DNA of 13,926 bases from RYN-433 sp036558265 (GTDB taxonomy: Bacteria > Planctomycetota > Phycisphaerae > Tepidisphaerales > Tepidisphaeraceae). The translations under genes and the position numbers were made by a program. The notes beneath the pieces are model-generated. The model saw only the letters and a program-made list of their open reading frames with translations. It did no database searches and was not told the DNA's origin. Location: contig DATBFY010000699.1 in the NCBI GenBank assembly GCA_036558265.1, forward strand, positions 1 through 13,926, read 5' to 3'. Below are positions 5,304 to 13,034 of this stretch, in pieces (positions within the stretch are counted from its first letter, which is position 1; the number at the start of each line of letters is the position of its first letter).

Positions 5304-8039
5304 ATGGACGAAACGGACCCGACATCGACCGATACTAAGGGCGTGGAGACGCTCGAAGTACCCGAACCTGTTCCCGCGCCCGCGCCCGTAGACAGGGTCA
5401 CTGAAGTGACCCCGCCGGCCGTCGCGCCCGATACGCTGCTGATGCGCGCGATCAGCATCCTCGTGATCGCGCTGCTCGCCTGCGCCGCGGTCTTCCACGG
5501 CTGGCGCAAGGGCTACGTGCTCGCGCCCACCGACGCCCTGCAACTCGCCGCGCCCTGGAGGACGCCGGGCACCGACCCCGTCGCCCGCAACGAGCAACTG
5601 CTCGACCAGACCGTCCAGTTCGTCCCCTGGACCATCTACGCCGTCGATCGCTACCGCCAGGGCCAGATCCCCCTCTGGAACCCCTATTCCCAGCTCGGCG
5701 TGCCGTTCCTGGGCAACGGCCAGTCCGCCATCTTCTACCCCACCATTCTCCTCCACCTGAAGCTGCCCGAAACCTGGAGCTGGACGATCGCCGCCGCCCT
5801 CAAGCTCTTCCTCGCGGGCCTGGGCGCCTACGTGCTGGCCGGGCGCTACGGCCTGCGCCGTGTGCCGCGGTTGCTCGCCGGCGTCGCCTTTATGCTCTGC
5901 GGGTTCAACATCGTCTGGCTCAACCACCCGCAGACCAACGTCATCTGCCTGCTCCCCTGGGCCATCCTGATGACCGAGATGGTCCTGGCCCGCCCGGTCC
6001 TGCACCGCATCCTCGGCGCAACACTGGTCTTCGCCGTGCAATTCCTGGGCGGACATCCGGCGTCATCGGTGCACCTGATCCTGGCGTGCGGGATGGTCGT
6101 CGTGTGGCGGTTGTTCGTCGCGCCGACGCCGGAGGCCGACCGCCTGCCGCGCCACCGACACCTGCTGAAATGGATCGGCGGCGCCGCCGCGTGGATCCTC
6201 GCCATTGCCTTCGGTTTCACCCTCGCCGCCGCCCAGTGGTTGCCCCTGATCGAGTACGCCCATCATTCGGGCGCTCGCCTCGTGCGCGAGGATCGACTCG
6301 CCCACGAGAAGGCCATCGCCCTCGACCCGCGCTACCTGATCGGCATCGCCTTTCCCTACGCCAACGGCTTCCCGGATGACGTCTCCCCGTTCGAGCTCCG
6401 CCGCGCCACGCACCTGCCCAACACCAACGAGCTCGCCCCCGCCTTCGTCGGCACCATCCCGCTGGTGCTGGCGATCCTCGCGATCGGCCTGCTCCTCCGC
6501 CGCCACCGCCCGGTGCTGATGTGGACCATCATTGGCGGCGTCTGCGCCGCCATCGCCATCAAGTTCCCCGGGATCGACCATCTGGTGCAAAAGATCCCCG
6601 CTCTCAACGTCGCACAGAATGGCCGCCTGCTCGTCGTCACCGCGCTCGCCCTGGCCATCCTCGCCGGCTTTGGCCTCCAGGCCATGACCGCCGTCCTGGG
6701 CGCCGGCATCGACCTGCCGCGCCTGCGCAGGACGGTGACCCGGACCGCCTGCATCGTGGCGGGCCTGGCGATCCTGACCTTCCTCATCCTCCTGATCGCT
6801 AAGAAGCCCATCCTCAATCGCGGCTACGCCAGGGCCGAAACAGAATACAAGAACAGTCCCTGGCACGAGCACTCGCTCGAACACGTCAAAGGCTTGGTCC
6901 GCCGCGTCCACGCTGAGCTGCTCCTGACCAGTGTGCGCCTCTTGATCCCCGCGGCCATGCTGGGCCTCTTCGCCGTCCTGCTCTGGCGTCACCGGCGCAA
7001 AGAGGGAAGCACGATCGCCTGCGCCGCCTGGCCGTGGCTGCTTCTGGCGGTGATCGACCTCCTCGCCTTCGCCATCCCCTACAACCCCGGCGCGCCGGCT
7101 GAATCCTACTTCCCCTCGAACGTCGCCGCGATCGAGAAGCTCAAGCAGCTTCCGCCCAACCGCTTCGCCGGCACGTTTCGCACGTTCATGCCCGAGACGT
7201 CCACCGTCTACGGCCTTGCCGACATTCGCGGCTACGACGCACTTGCCTCGTTGCGCTATTACAAGTGGTGGACGCACGCCGGCATTGGCAACCTGCCGGA
7301 TGAGGCCCAGGGCTATCTCGCCAAGCTCCCCAATCCCAACCACGCCGCCTGGAGCCTGCTCAACCTCGGTTACCTCGTCACCGCCCCTGACCAACCCGCG
7401 CCGCCGGCCGACAAATTCAAGCCCATCGACACCCTCCCTGACGCCACGATCTACCAGGCCACGACGATCCGCCCGCGCGCCTGGATCGCGCCCAGGGCCC
7501 AGGTTTACGACACGATCGAGCCGGTCCTCGACCGCGTCGCGAAAATGGACTTCAACCCGGATGAACTCGTCCTGCTCGATCGCGACGTCGCCTGGGATTC
7601 GCGCGCCCTGGCCGACGCCGACAAGAGCGTCTGGAGCCGGACCGGCACCGCCAGCACCCGTCGTGCCCCTGCCGTGCAGTTCCTGCCCCCGCTCAAGAAC
7701 GAAGACGAACGGCCCGAAGTCATCCGTATGGAGGTCAGCGGCGCGTCCGGAGGCGGTTATCTGGTGCTGGCCGACACGTACCTGCCCGGTTGGACCGCCA
7801 GCGTGACCGAGCCCCGCACCGGGATGGCGAAAGATGTGCCGATTTTGCCGGCGTACGGGGTTTTGCGGGCCATCCCGCTTCCAGAACGTGCCGGGCCGGT
7901 CCGCGTCGAGCTGCGCTATCGCCCGTGGAGCTGGCGGGTCGGGCTGATGACTTCCGCATCGGCGGTCTGCCTGTTCATCCTCCTGGCCGGTGTTACGATA
8001 CTGCCCCGACGATCAGCGGTTGGCCGCGCTGCGGTTTAG
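5304..8039 (+). CDS. YfhO-family multi-spanning membrane protein
   Basis: The protein has 911 residues from the ATG at 5304. A proline/glutamate-rich head (residues 1-45) precedes the first helix at about 48-66. The characteristic YfhO segment follows: DQTVQFVPW (101-109) and PLWNPYSQLGVPF (123-135), then GNGQSAIFYP. About a dozen hydrophobic helices follow, then a soluble region from about residue 600 to 860, and a last helix near the C-terminus (VGLMTSASAVCLFILL). YfhO proteins have a GT-C-like fold; in Firmicutes they are linked to glycosylation of cell-wall polymers. The substrate in this organism is unknown. The frame is open back to 5136, but that would overlap ubiE and add a head with no family features. 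The stop is 15 bases before the transaminase start, so the two genes are probably co-transcribed. Confidence 0.9.
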   Translation: MDETDPTSTDTKGVETLEVPEPVPAPAPVDRVTEVTPPAVAPDTLLMRAISILVIALLACAAVFHGWRKGYVLAPTDALQLAAPWRTPGTDPVARNEQLLDQTVQFVPWTIYAVDRYRQGQIPLWNPYSQLGVPFLGNGQSAIFYPTILLHLKLPETWSWTIAAALKLFLAGLGAYVLAGRYGLRRVPRLLAGVAFMLCGFNIVWLNHPQTNVICLLPWAILMTEMVLARPVLHRILGATLVFAVQFLGGHPASSVHLILACGMVVVWRLFVAPTPEADRLPRHRHLLKWIGGAAAWILAIAFGFTLAAAQWLPLIEYAHHSGARLVREDRLAHEKAIALDPRYLIGIAFPYANGFPDDVSPFELRRATHLPNTNELAPAFVGTIPLVLAILAIGLLLRRHRPVLMWTIIGGVCAAIAIKFPGIDHLVQKIPALNVAQNGRLLVVTALALAILAGFGLQAMTAVLGAGIDLPRLRRTVTRTACIVAGLAILTFLILLIAKKPILNRGYARAETEYKNSPWHEHSLEHVKGLVRRVHAELLLTSVRLLIPAAMLGLFAVLLWRHRRKEGSTIACAAWPWLLLAVIDLLAFAIPYNPGAPAESYFPSNVAAIEKLKQLPPNRFAGTFRTFMPETSTVYGLADIRGYDALASLRYYKWWTHAGIGNLPDEAQGYLAKLPNPNHAAWSLLNLGYLVTAPDQPAPPADKFKPIDTLPDATIYQATTIRPRAWIAPRAQVYDTIEPVLDRVAKMDFNPDELVLLDRDVAWDSRALADADKSVWSRTGTASTRRAPAVQFLPPLKNEDERPEVIRMEVSGASGGGYLVLADTYLPGWTASVTEPRTGMAKDVPILPAYGVLRAIPLPERAGPVRVELRYRPWSWRVGLMTSASAVCLFILLAGVTILPRRSAVGRAAV

Positions 8040-8054
8040 ACGAAAGCAACATTC

Positions 8055-8900
8055 ATGACGGACCTGATCTGGCTCAACGGCGAAATCCTCCCCTTGTCCG
8101 AAGCACGCATCAGCCCCGAGGACCGCGGCTACCAGTTCGCGGACGGCGTCTACGAGGTCATCCGCCTCTACGCCGGCAAGCCGTTTACCCTTGACGAGCA
8201 CCTGGCGCGCCTCGAGCGCAGCGCCGCCGGAATCCAGATTTCCGTGCCGCTCGCCCGCCCGACGCTCAGGTCCGAAATCGCCAAGCTCATCGCCCAGTCC
8301 GGCGTCGGCGAGGGGATGATCTACCTCCAGCTCACCCGCGGCGTCGCCCCGCGCAACCACGTCTTCCCGAAAAACCCAGGCACCACGCTCCTCTTCTACG
8401 CCCGCGCGCTCGACCCGCTCCCAGGCGTCGAGAACAACCCGCCCGTCAAGATCCTCACGGTCGAAGACGAACGCTGGAAACGCTGCTGGATCAAGTCGAT
8501 CGCGCTGCTGCCCAACGTACTGGCGAAGAACCAGGCCGTCGCCGCCGGCGCCGACGAGGCCGTCTTCGTCGAGAACGGCGTGGTCACCGAGTGCTCCGCC
8601 AGCAACTTCTACGCGGTGATCGGCGGCAAGCTCGTCACCCACCCGATCGGCCCCAAGGTGCTCCCCGGCATCACCCGCGCCGTCCTCTTCGACGCCGCCA
8701 AACAGATCGGCGTCGCCGTGGACGAGCGCCCGATCCGCCTCGATGAGGCCAAGGCCGCCGACGAGATCTTCATCACCAGCACCACCCGCGAGATCTCGCC
8801 CGTGGGCACCTGGGATAACCAACCCGTCGGCCGCGGCAGCACCGTAACCACAAAACTCCACCGCGCCCTTCGCGACCGCGTCACCCAGGAAACTCGCTGA
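8055..8900 (+). CDS. dat: D-amino-acid (D-alanine) transaminase, fold-type IV PLP enzyme
   Basis: The protein has 281 residues, a full-length match to D-alanine aminotransferases. EDRGYQFADGVYEVIRLY (residues 22-39) includes Tyr33. TRGVAPRNHVFP carries Arg100 and His102, the pair that in the Bacillus enzyme binds the substrate carboxylate and separates D-specific enzymes from branched-chain ones. The catalytic lysine is Lys147 in CWIKSIALLPNVLAKNQ. TECSASNF (178-185) with Glu179 holds the PLP pyridine nitrogen. It interconverts D-alanine and D-glutamate, both peptidoglycan precursors, in the cytoplasm. It follows yfhO closely. Its TGA ends at 8900 and the opposite-strand stop of the next gene begins at 8901. 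Confidence 0.94.
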   Translation: MTDLIWLNGEILPLSEARISPEDRGYQFADGVYEVIRLYAGKPFTLDEHLARLERSAAGIQISVPLARPTLRSEIAKLIAQSGVGEGMIYLQLTRGVAPRNHVFPKNPGTTLLFYARALDPLPGVENNPPVKILTVEDERWKRCWIKSIALLPNVLAKNQAVAAGADEAVFVENGVVTECSASNFYAVIGGKLVTHPIGPKVLPGITRAVLFDAAKQIGVAVDERPIRLDEAKAADEIFITSTTREISPVGTWDNQPVGRGSTVTTKLHRALRDRVTQETR

Positions 8901-9716
8901 TCAACCGACCATCGCCGGCCAGATCACCGACAAGGCCCGCGCGTTGACCTTGCCCACATCGTCGGCGGATGACAGCTTCGGATGATCCCACCAACTCGCC
9001 AGCCGTTGCGTCCACCGCTCCAGCCGCGGCGGCGAATGTGCCCCGCAAACATCCCCCGCCACCACCCGGCAGTGCTCCCGTAGCATCCCGATCGCCCACG
9101 CCACGTCCTCGGCCGTGAACAACCCGTTCTCCCAGTTCGTCACCGCCTCCTCCGCCCTCAGGCAATCCAGGTCAACCGTCACATACACGGCCGACCCCGC
9201 GAGCGACTCGGCGAACCGTCCGAACCGCCCGCGCCAATCCTCCCGCGTCATGCAGTCGAACCGCCGTCGCACGCCCGGCCCGAACCGCTCCGCCCAGGCG
9301 TGCACCGCCACCCGCCGGTTGCCAAAGATCCGCGAAGGCCAGTTCAGCTCAAAGTTCCCGCACCCCCAGACCACCGCCCGCCTGACCTGCTCGCACTCCA
9401 GCGCCCGGTTGATCCATCCGCCGCACGTCCACTTCGGCGGCCGAACGTCCCAGTCCGGATGATTGTCGAACGAGATCAGCGTCACCGGCTCTGTCACCCG
9501 TCGCACCAGCCACCCGGACAGATGATGAAAATCTCCCGACCCATAAATCACGAACGGCGGCAGGGGGGCTAGCACGCGATCGGCAAATTCCGCCAGCAGA
9601 CGCTCCGGCGCGAAATACCGAATCCGTGGTCCCCACTCCCGCGCATCGACTCCGGGCGTGTCCGGGATTTCCCCGTCCCACGCATCATCGAGATTCAGGT
9701 TGACCGATCGCTCCAT
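8901..9716 (-). CDS. Arginase/agmatinase-fold protein (ureohydrolase-like), substrate unknown
   Basis: The protein has 271 residues. Three segments match the metal-binding motifs of the ureohydrolase fold in order: YGSGDFHHLSGWL (58-70; compare GGDHS), SFDNHPDWD (82-90; DxHxD, with D84, H86 and D88), and YVTVDLDCL (178-186; DxD at D182 and D184). The Asp-Pro that normally completes the third motif (DxDxxDP) is absent; RAEEAV follows instead. The mid-region is rich in Trp and Cys (WTCGGWINRALECEQ). It may hydrolyse a guanidino or related amide bond with two Mn ions, but the deviations mean that arginase or agmatinase activity should not be assumed. The start, ATG at 9716, is divergent from a fatty-acid desaturase. 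It is convergent with dat with no spacing. Confidence 0.8.
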   Translation of the reverse strand: MERSVNLNLDDAWDGEIPDTPGVDAREWGPRIRYFAPERLLAEFADRVLAPLPPFVIYGSGDFHHLSGWLVRRVTEPVTLISFDNHPDWDVRPPKWTCGGWINRALECEQVRRAVVWGCGNFELNWPSRIFGNRRVAVHAWAERFGPGVRRRFDCMTREDWRGRFGRFAESLAGSAVYVTVDLDCLRAEEAVTNWENGLFTAEDVAWAIGMLREHCRVVAGDVCGAHSPPRLERWTQRLASWWDHPKLSSADDVGKVNARALSVIWPAMVG

Positions 9717-9733
9717 TCGCCGTCACGGTTTCG

Positions 9734-9748
9734 CGGATCAGAAATCCG
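9734..9748. promoter_or_regulatory. Short dyad between divergent arginase-like and desaturase genes
   Basis: CGGAT (9734-9738) and ATCCG (9744-9748) are inverted with a 5-base spacer (CAGAA). They lie in the 66 bases shared by two divergent starts. TACTTT at 9752-9757 could be a -10 box for the desaturase, but no -35 box is evident. The dyad is short, so this may be chance. Confidence 0.2.
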
Positions 9749-9782
9749 AGGTACTTTACACGTCGTGGAAGCAACCCGCCCG

Positions 9783-10691
9783 ATGAAGACCGATTCGACC
9801 TTCTGGGCCCATTCCCGGTGGGACGTAATCCCCGCGCTCGCCGGCCTTGCCCATCTCGCCTACGTCATCTTCCTTTTCTGGGCCTTCCCGCGGCTCTCCT
9901 GGTGGGCCCTCATTCCGCTGGGGTTGGTCTACTCGATCAGCATCTCGTGGAACATCAACGGCGTGTCGCACAATTTCCTGCACAACCGCTTTTTCCGCTG
10001 GGGCGTGCTTAACCGCCTGTTCTCGCTGATCGAATCCCTGACCTGCGGTTTCTCCCAGGTCTTCTACGAGTCCGTCCACCGCCGCCACCACATGGGCAAC
10101 GCCGACCGCCCGGACGAGACGGGCGAGACGATCGACCCGCTGTCAATTTACAAGCACGGTCACGACGGTGAGCCCGAAAACCCCTGGACCTACGTGTTCC
10201 TCTCCTATTTCCGCGACGACCCCAGGCAGATCTTCCGTGACGTCCGGCGCCTTTTCGGCCCGACCATCGCCTGGTGGGGTGTCTTAGAGATCGTCGCGTT
10301 CATGGCCCTCTATACCGTCGCCGGCATCCTCAACTGGCGGTTCATCTGTTACTTCCTGCCGTTCTACTACTTCGGCCACTGTCTTTCTTATCTGAACGGC
10401 TATTACCTTCACTTCGGCGGCAAGCCGGACCTGCCGCTCGCCTGGGGCGTCAGCTCCTACCACCGCTTGTACAACTGGCTCTGGTTCAACAACGGCTACC
10501 ACGCCGAACACCACTACCGCCCGCGGGTGCATTGGACACGGATGAAAGCGTTGCACGAGGAACTGGTGGACAAGCAGCGCGACGCCGGCACGCGCGTCAT
10601 CAAGCCGCCCCACGCCCTTGGATTTCTCGAACCCACGCTTCCCGAAAGCAGCATCTCCCGCAGCACGGGCGCCGCGCCGGTGACCGAGTGA
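9783..10691 (+). CDS. Membrane fatty-acid desaturase family protein
   Basis: The protein has 302 residues from the ATG at 9783; GTG at 9765 would add six. Three histidine boxes are present in the order and spacing of membrane di-iron desaturases and hydroxylases: HNFLH (63-67), HRRHH (99-103) and HAEHH (240-244). Hydrophobic segments at about 15-55 and 160-205 should form the helices that carry the active site in the membrane. The family inserts double bonds, or in some members hydroxyl groups, into acyl chains or lipids using oxygen. The exact substrate is not predictable. The hopanoid gene hpnH and its small partner lie just downstream on the other strand, so a lipid-related neighbourhood is plausible. 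A GGAAG at 9767-9771 is a weak, distant ribosome-binding site. Confidence 0.88.
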   Translation: MKTDSTFWAHSRWDVIPALAGLAHLAYVIFLFWAFPRLSWWALIPLGLVYSISISWNINGVSHNFLHNRFFRWGVLNRLFSLIESLTCGFSQVFYESVHRRHHMGNADRPDETGETIDPLSIYKHGHDGEPENPWTYVFLSYFRDDPRQIFRDVRRLFGPTIAWWGVLEIVAFMALYTVAGILNWRFICYFLPFYYFGHCLSYLNGYYLHFGGKPDLPLAWGVSSYHRLYNWLWFNNGYHAEHHYRPRVHWTRMKALHEELVDKQRDAGTRVIKPPHALGFLEPTLPESSISRSTGAAPVTE

Positions 10692-10694
10692 TTT

Positions 10695-10717
10695 CACGGG
10701 CGAGGCGCCCGTGCTAC
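10695..10717 (-). repeat. Third copy of the REP-like GC palindrome
   Basis: On the minus strand the copy begins GTAGCACGGGCGCC and matches copy 1 (4268-4290) at 21 of 23 bases. CACGGGCG (10695-10702) and CGCCCGTG (10706-10713) form a perfect 8-base stem with a 3-base loop. It fills the 36 bases between the convergent desaturase and 126-residue protein genes, where it could act as a shared transcript end. No T-tract is present. Confidence 0.75.
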
Positions 10718-10727
10718 CAGCGTTCTC

Positions 10728-11108
10728 TCAATCCAGCTTTTCCGGCTCGAGGCGGATGTCTGTTTCCCCCGCCGCCTTTTTCTCGCGGTATTTTTTCACC
10801 CAGGTTTCAAAACTCTTGCCGTGCGCGGTGTCTTTACCGCTGAACTCCAGCCGCGCGATCTGGCTGTACTTTACCTGGATCTTCTCGTCCCGATCCTTGG
10901 GGAAGATCCACGCCGAACAATGGTCCAAGGTCGGCCCGTTGCTTCGCCGGTCGAACAGGTAACCCTCGACCTTCGACCCGTCCTTGAGCGTCAGCGTGAT
11001 GTCGCCGCGGTAGTCGAACGCACGTTCCAGCGCCTCCTTGATCTCGGATTCGCTGGCGAGCGAGGGGATCCACCCCTGGAGCGATTTCTCATCCTTCTCG
11101 GGAGGCAT
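10728..11108 (-). CDS. Small protein of unknown function, coupled to hpnH; possible Sm/SH3-like barrel
   Basis: The protein has 126 residues and no signal peptide or membrane helix. I cannot name its family. Residues 21-33 look like a helix. After it, GDITLTLKDGSKVEGYLFD (35-53) and KIQVKYSQIARLEF (76-89) resemble the strand-turn-strand pattern of Sm-like or SH3-like small barrels. A charged tail (WVKKYREKKAAGE) follows. The ATG at 11108 lies two bases after the hpnH TGA, with no Shine-Dalgarno sequence, so translation is probably coupled to hpnH. Cysteine occurs once (Cys64), which argues against a metal site. A role tied to HpnH or to hopanoid synthesis is suggested only by this coupling. 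Confidence 0.8.
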   Translation of the reverse strand: MPPEKDEKSLQGWIPSLASESEIKEALERAFDYRGDITLTLKDGSKVEGYLFDRRSNGPTLDHCSAWIFPKDRDEKIQVKYSQIARLEFSGKDTAHGKSFETWVKKYREKKAAGETDIRLEPEKLD

Positions 11109-11110
11109 GT

Positions 11111-12241
11111 TCAGACGGTTTCAACCTCGCGAACGGCGGCGCCCCTGGCCGTTACGTTAAGCTGCACGAGCGTGGCGTACCCCGCCGGGCGATAATTCGC
11201 CAACTCGGCGATCGCGGCCTTGTTCTTGTACTTGTTGAACAGCGTCGCTCGCGCGGTGCGGAAGAACCCTTTGATCGACCCGAACGTGTCATTCACCGCG
11301 CTGGCTTCGTATCCGCTGTGAACCATGCAGTTGGCGCACTTAGGATTGCCCGACTCGGTGCCGTACTGCTCCCACTCGGTCGTCTCGATCAGTTCCTGGA
11401 AGGACTGGGCGTAGCCGTCCTGCAGCAGGTAGCACGGCTTCTGCCAGCCGAAGACGTTGTAGGTCGGCATTCCCCAGGGCGTGCAGGCGTAGTGCTGTCG
11501 CCCCATCAGGAACTCTAAGAACAGGGGACTCTGGTTGAAAATCCACCGTTTTTTGCGGTTAGACAGGATCAGCGTAAAGAGATCTCTGGTTTTCTCGCGC
11601 GCCAAAAAGTGTTCCTGGTCGGGCGCCTTGTCGTAGGAATAGCCCGGCGAGAGCATCATCCCCTCGACGCCCAGGTCCATCATTTCATCGAAGAACGCCC
11701 GGACGCTCCCGGGGTCCGCGCCATCGAAGAGCGTGCTGTTGGTGGTAACCCGGAATCCGCGCCGGATGGCCTCTTTCACCCCTTCGACAGCCAGGTCATA
11801 TCCCCCTTCGCGGCAGACCGAGAAATCGTGGTGCTCGCGCTGGCCGTCGAGGTGGACGCTGAAGGTCAGGTACTTGCTGGGCGTGAAGAGGTCGAGCTTT
11901 TCCTTCAGAAGGAGTGCATTGGTGCAGAGATAGGTGTACTTCTTCCGCGCCACCAGCCCTTCGACGATCTCCTTGATCTGCGGGTGCATCAGGGGTTCGC
12001 CACCGGGAATGCTCACCATCGGCGCGCCGCACTCTTCGACCGCCTTAAAGCATTGCTCGGGCGTGAGTTGCTTCTTGAGGATGTGGGCCGGGTACTGGAT
12101 CTTGCCGCAGCCGGCGCACGCCAGGTTGCAGCGGAAGAGCGGCTCGAGCATGAGGACCAGGGGATACCGTTTGCGTCCGGCGAGCTTCTGCCGGATCACA
12201 TAGCTTGCAACGGTCCACATTTGCGAGACGGGTACACCCAT
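11111..12241 (-). CDS. hpnH: Hopanoid biosynthesis radical SAM protein HpnH (adenosylhopane synthase)
   Basis: The protein has 376 residues from the ATG at 12241, which gives the family-like start MGVPVSQMWTVASYVIRQKL; ATG at 12256 adds five residues. The stretch YPLVLMLEPLFRCNLACAGC carries the [4Fe-4S] CX3CX2C motif (Cys38, Cys42 and Cys45 in this numbering), followed by GKIQYP. PGGEPLMHP is the GGEP motif that binds S-adenosylmethionine. CTPWGMPTYNVFGWQKPCYLL and KCANCMVHSGYEASAV are typical HpnH C-terminal segments. The enzyme joins the 5'-deoxyadenosyl group to diploptene to give adenosylhopane, the first extended hopanoid. It is divergent from hpnG, which acts next. No squalene-hopene cyclase is present in the window. 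Confidence 0.96.
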   Translation of the reverse strand: MGVPVSQMWTVASYVIRQKLAGRKRYPLVLMLEPLFRCNLACAGCGKIQYPAHILKKQLTPEQCFKAVEECGAPMVSIPGGEPLMHPQIKEIVEGLVARKKYTYLCTNALLLKEKLDLFTPSKYLTFSVHLDGQREHHDFSVCREGGYDLAVEGVKEAIRRGFRVTTNSTLFDGADPGSVRAFFDEMMDLGVEGMMLSPGYSYDKAPDQEHFLAREKTRDLFTLILSNRKKRWIFNQSPLFLEFLMGRQHYACTPWGMPTYNVFGWQKPCYLLQDGYAQSFQELIETTEWEQYGTESGNPKCANCMVHSGYEASAVNDTFGSIKGFFRTARATLFNKYKNKAAIAELANYRPAGYATLVQLNVTARGAAVREVETV

Positions 12242-12286
12242 AGCGTGCGGTAGCATACAAGCAGTGCCTAACCCTGCAAAGCAACT

Positions 12287-12340
12287 GCCGCGGACGCGGC
12301 GGTCTGGGAGGGATGCACCGGCGAGGCCGCTTTAGCGGCC
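12287..12340. promoter_or_regulatory. Two GC hairpins in the divergent hpnH-hpnG region
   Basis: GCCGC (12287-12291) pairs with GCGGC (12296-12300) around a 4-base loop. GGCCGCT (12325-12331) pairs with AGCGGCC (12334-12340) around TT. They lie 25 bases apart between the divergent hpnH and hpnG starts. After them comes an AT-rich run, ACAAATAGGGTAAATTT (12344-12360), just before the hpnG GTG. It may hold the hpnG promoter, but I cannot place -10 and -35 boxes. The hairpins could be operators or dispersed repeats. Confidence 0.35.
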
Positions 12341-12365
12341 GGGACAAATAGGGTAAATTTCACCC

Positions 12366-13028
12366 GTGCCGACCCCGCGCTACTTCGTCCTGACCGCCCT
12401 GCGCCGCGAGGCCCGGGCCATCGCGCGGGCGTTCGGGGCCCGCACACCCCGGGGCAACACTCCCGTCGAACTTCCCGGATGTCGTGTTCGCACGGAGCTT
12501 TACGTCGTCGGCATGGGTGCCATTCGCATTCCCGACCTCTCTGGACAGGCGGTGGCTGGCATTATCATGGCGGGTCTTGCCGGGGCCTTGGACCCGAGCC
12601 TCAAGGTCGGCGACGTGCTGATGGACCAATCGTCCACTTGGCGCGCCAGCAGACTCAACTACAAGCGCGTGTGGTTTCACGGGGCTGACCACATTGTTCG
12701 GACCGCCGAAGAAAAGTCGCAGCTTTTCGGACAGACCGGCTCGGCGCTGGTCGAGATGGAAAACGCCGCCGTCAAGCGTGCGGCCAAGTCGTTCAACCTG
12801 CCGTTCTTAGGCCTGCGCGCGATCAGTGACACCGCCGCCGAATCGCTCAACCCGGCGGCCCTGGAACTGATCGATCCCTACGGTTCGCTGCGCGTCGGCT
12901 CATTGATCAAGGCGACTCTGCGGAGCCCAAAACTGGTTCAGGAATTGCGCCGCCTGGCGAGGTCGTCCGCGGTGGCTTTGGACGCGTTGGCGACGACCGT
13001 CAGAGAGGTTCTGGCGCCGGCGGACTGA
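12366..13028 (+). CDS. hpnG: HpnG-type phosphorylase-fold nucleosidase (adenosylhopane nucleosidase)
   Basis: The protein has 220 residues from a GTG start; no upstream ATG in this frame fits. It has the nucleoside phosphorylase/MTA-SAH nucleosidase fold. LTALRREARAI places Glu15 where MTAN has its catalytic-water glutamate. MAGLAGALDPSLKVGDVL (68-85) is the glycine-rich family segment. ALVEMENAAV (127-136) resembles the ribose-binding VEMEGA motif, and AISDTA (152-157) supplies the general-acid Asp155. HpnG removes adenine from adenosylhopane, the product of HpnH, leading to ribosylhopane. The adjacent divergent hpnH strongly supports this over a housekeeping MTAN. The stop is 6 bases before the next gene. 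Confidence 0.92.
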   Translation: MPTPRYFVLTALRREARAIARAFGARTPRGNTPVELPGCRVRTELYVVGMGAIRIPDLSGQAVAGIIMAGLAGALDPSLKVGDVLMDQSSTWRASRLNYKRVWFHGADHIVRTAEEKSQLFGQTGSALVEMENAAVKRAAKSFNLPFLGLRAISDTAAESLNPAALELIDPYGSLRVGSLIKATLRSPKLVQELRRLARSSAVALDALATTVREVLAPAD

Positions 13029-13034
13029 CGAATC

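Noticed and set aside
5192..5509. N-terminal extension of UbiE by 106 residues to 5509
   Set aside because: The added part is Ser/Gly/Thr-rich and not family-like, and it would overlap the N-terminus of divergent yfhO.
6063..7394. A 443-codon minus-strand frame inside yfhO
   Set aside because: It is a glycine/aspartate/glutamate-rich shadow of the yfhO membrane region with no motif.
8013..8861. A 282-codon minus-strand frame opposite dat
   Set aside because: The dat gene on the plus strand has all its catalytic residues; the opposing frame is a compositional artefact.
10695..10713. Classical Rho-independent terminator
   Set aside because: The hairpin is strong, but neither strand has a following T-tract, and the sequence belongs to a repeat family.
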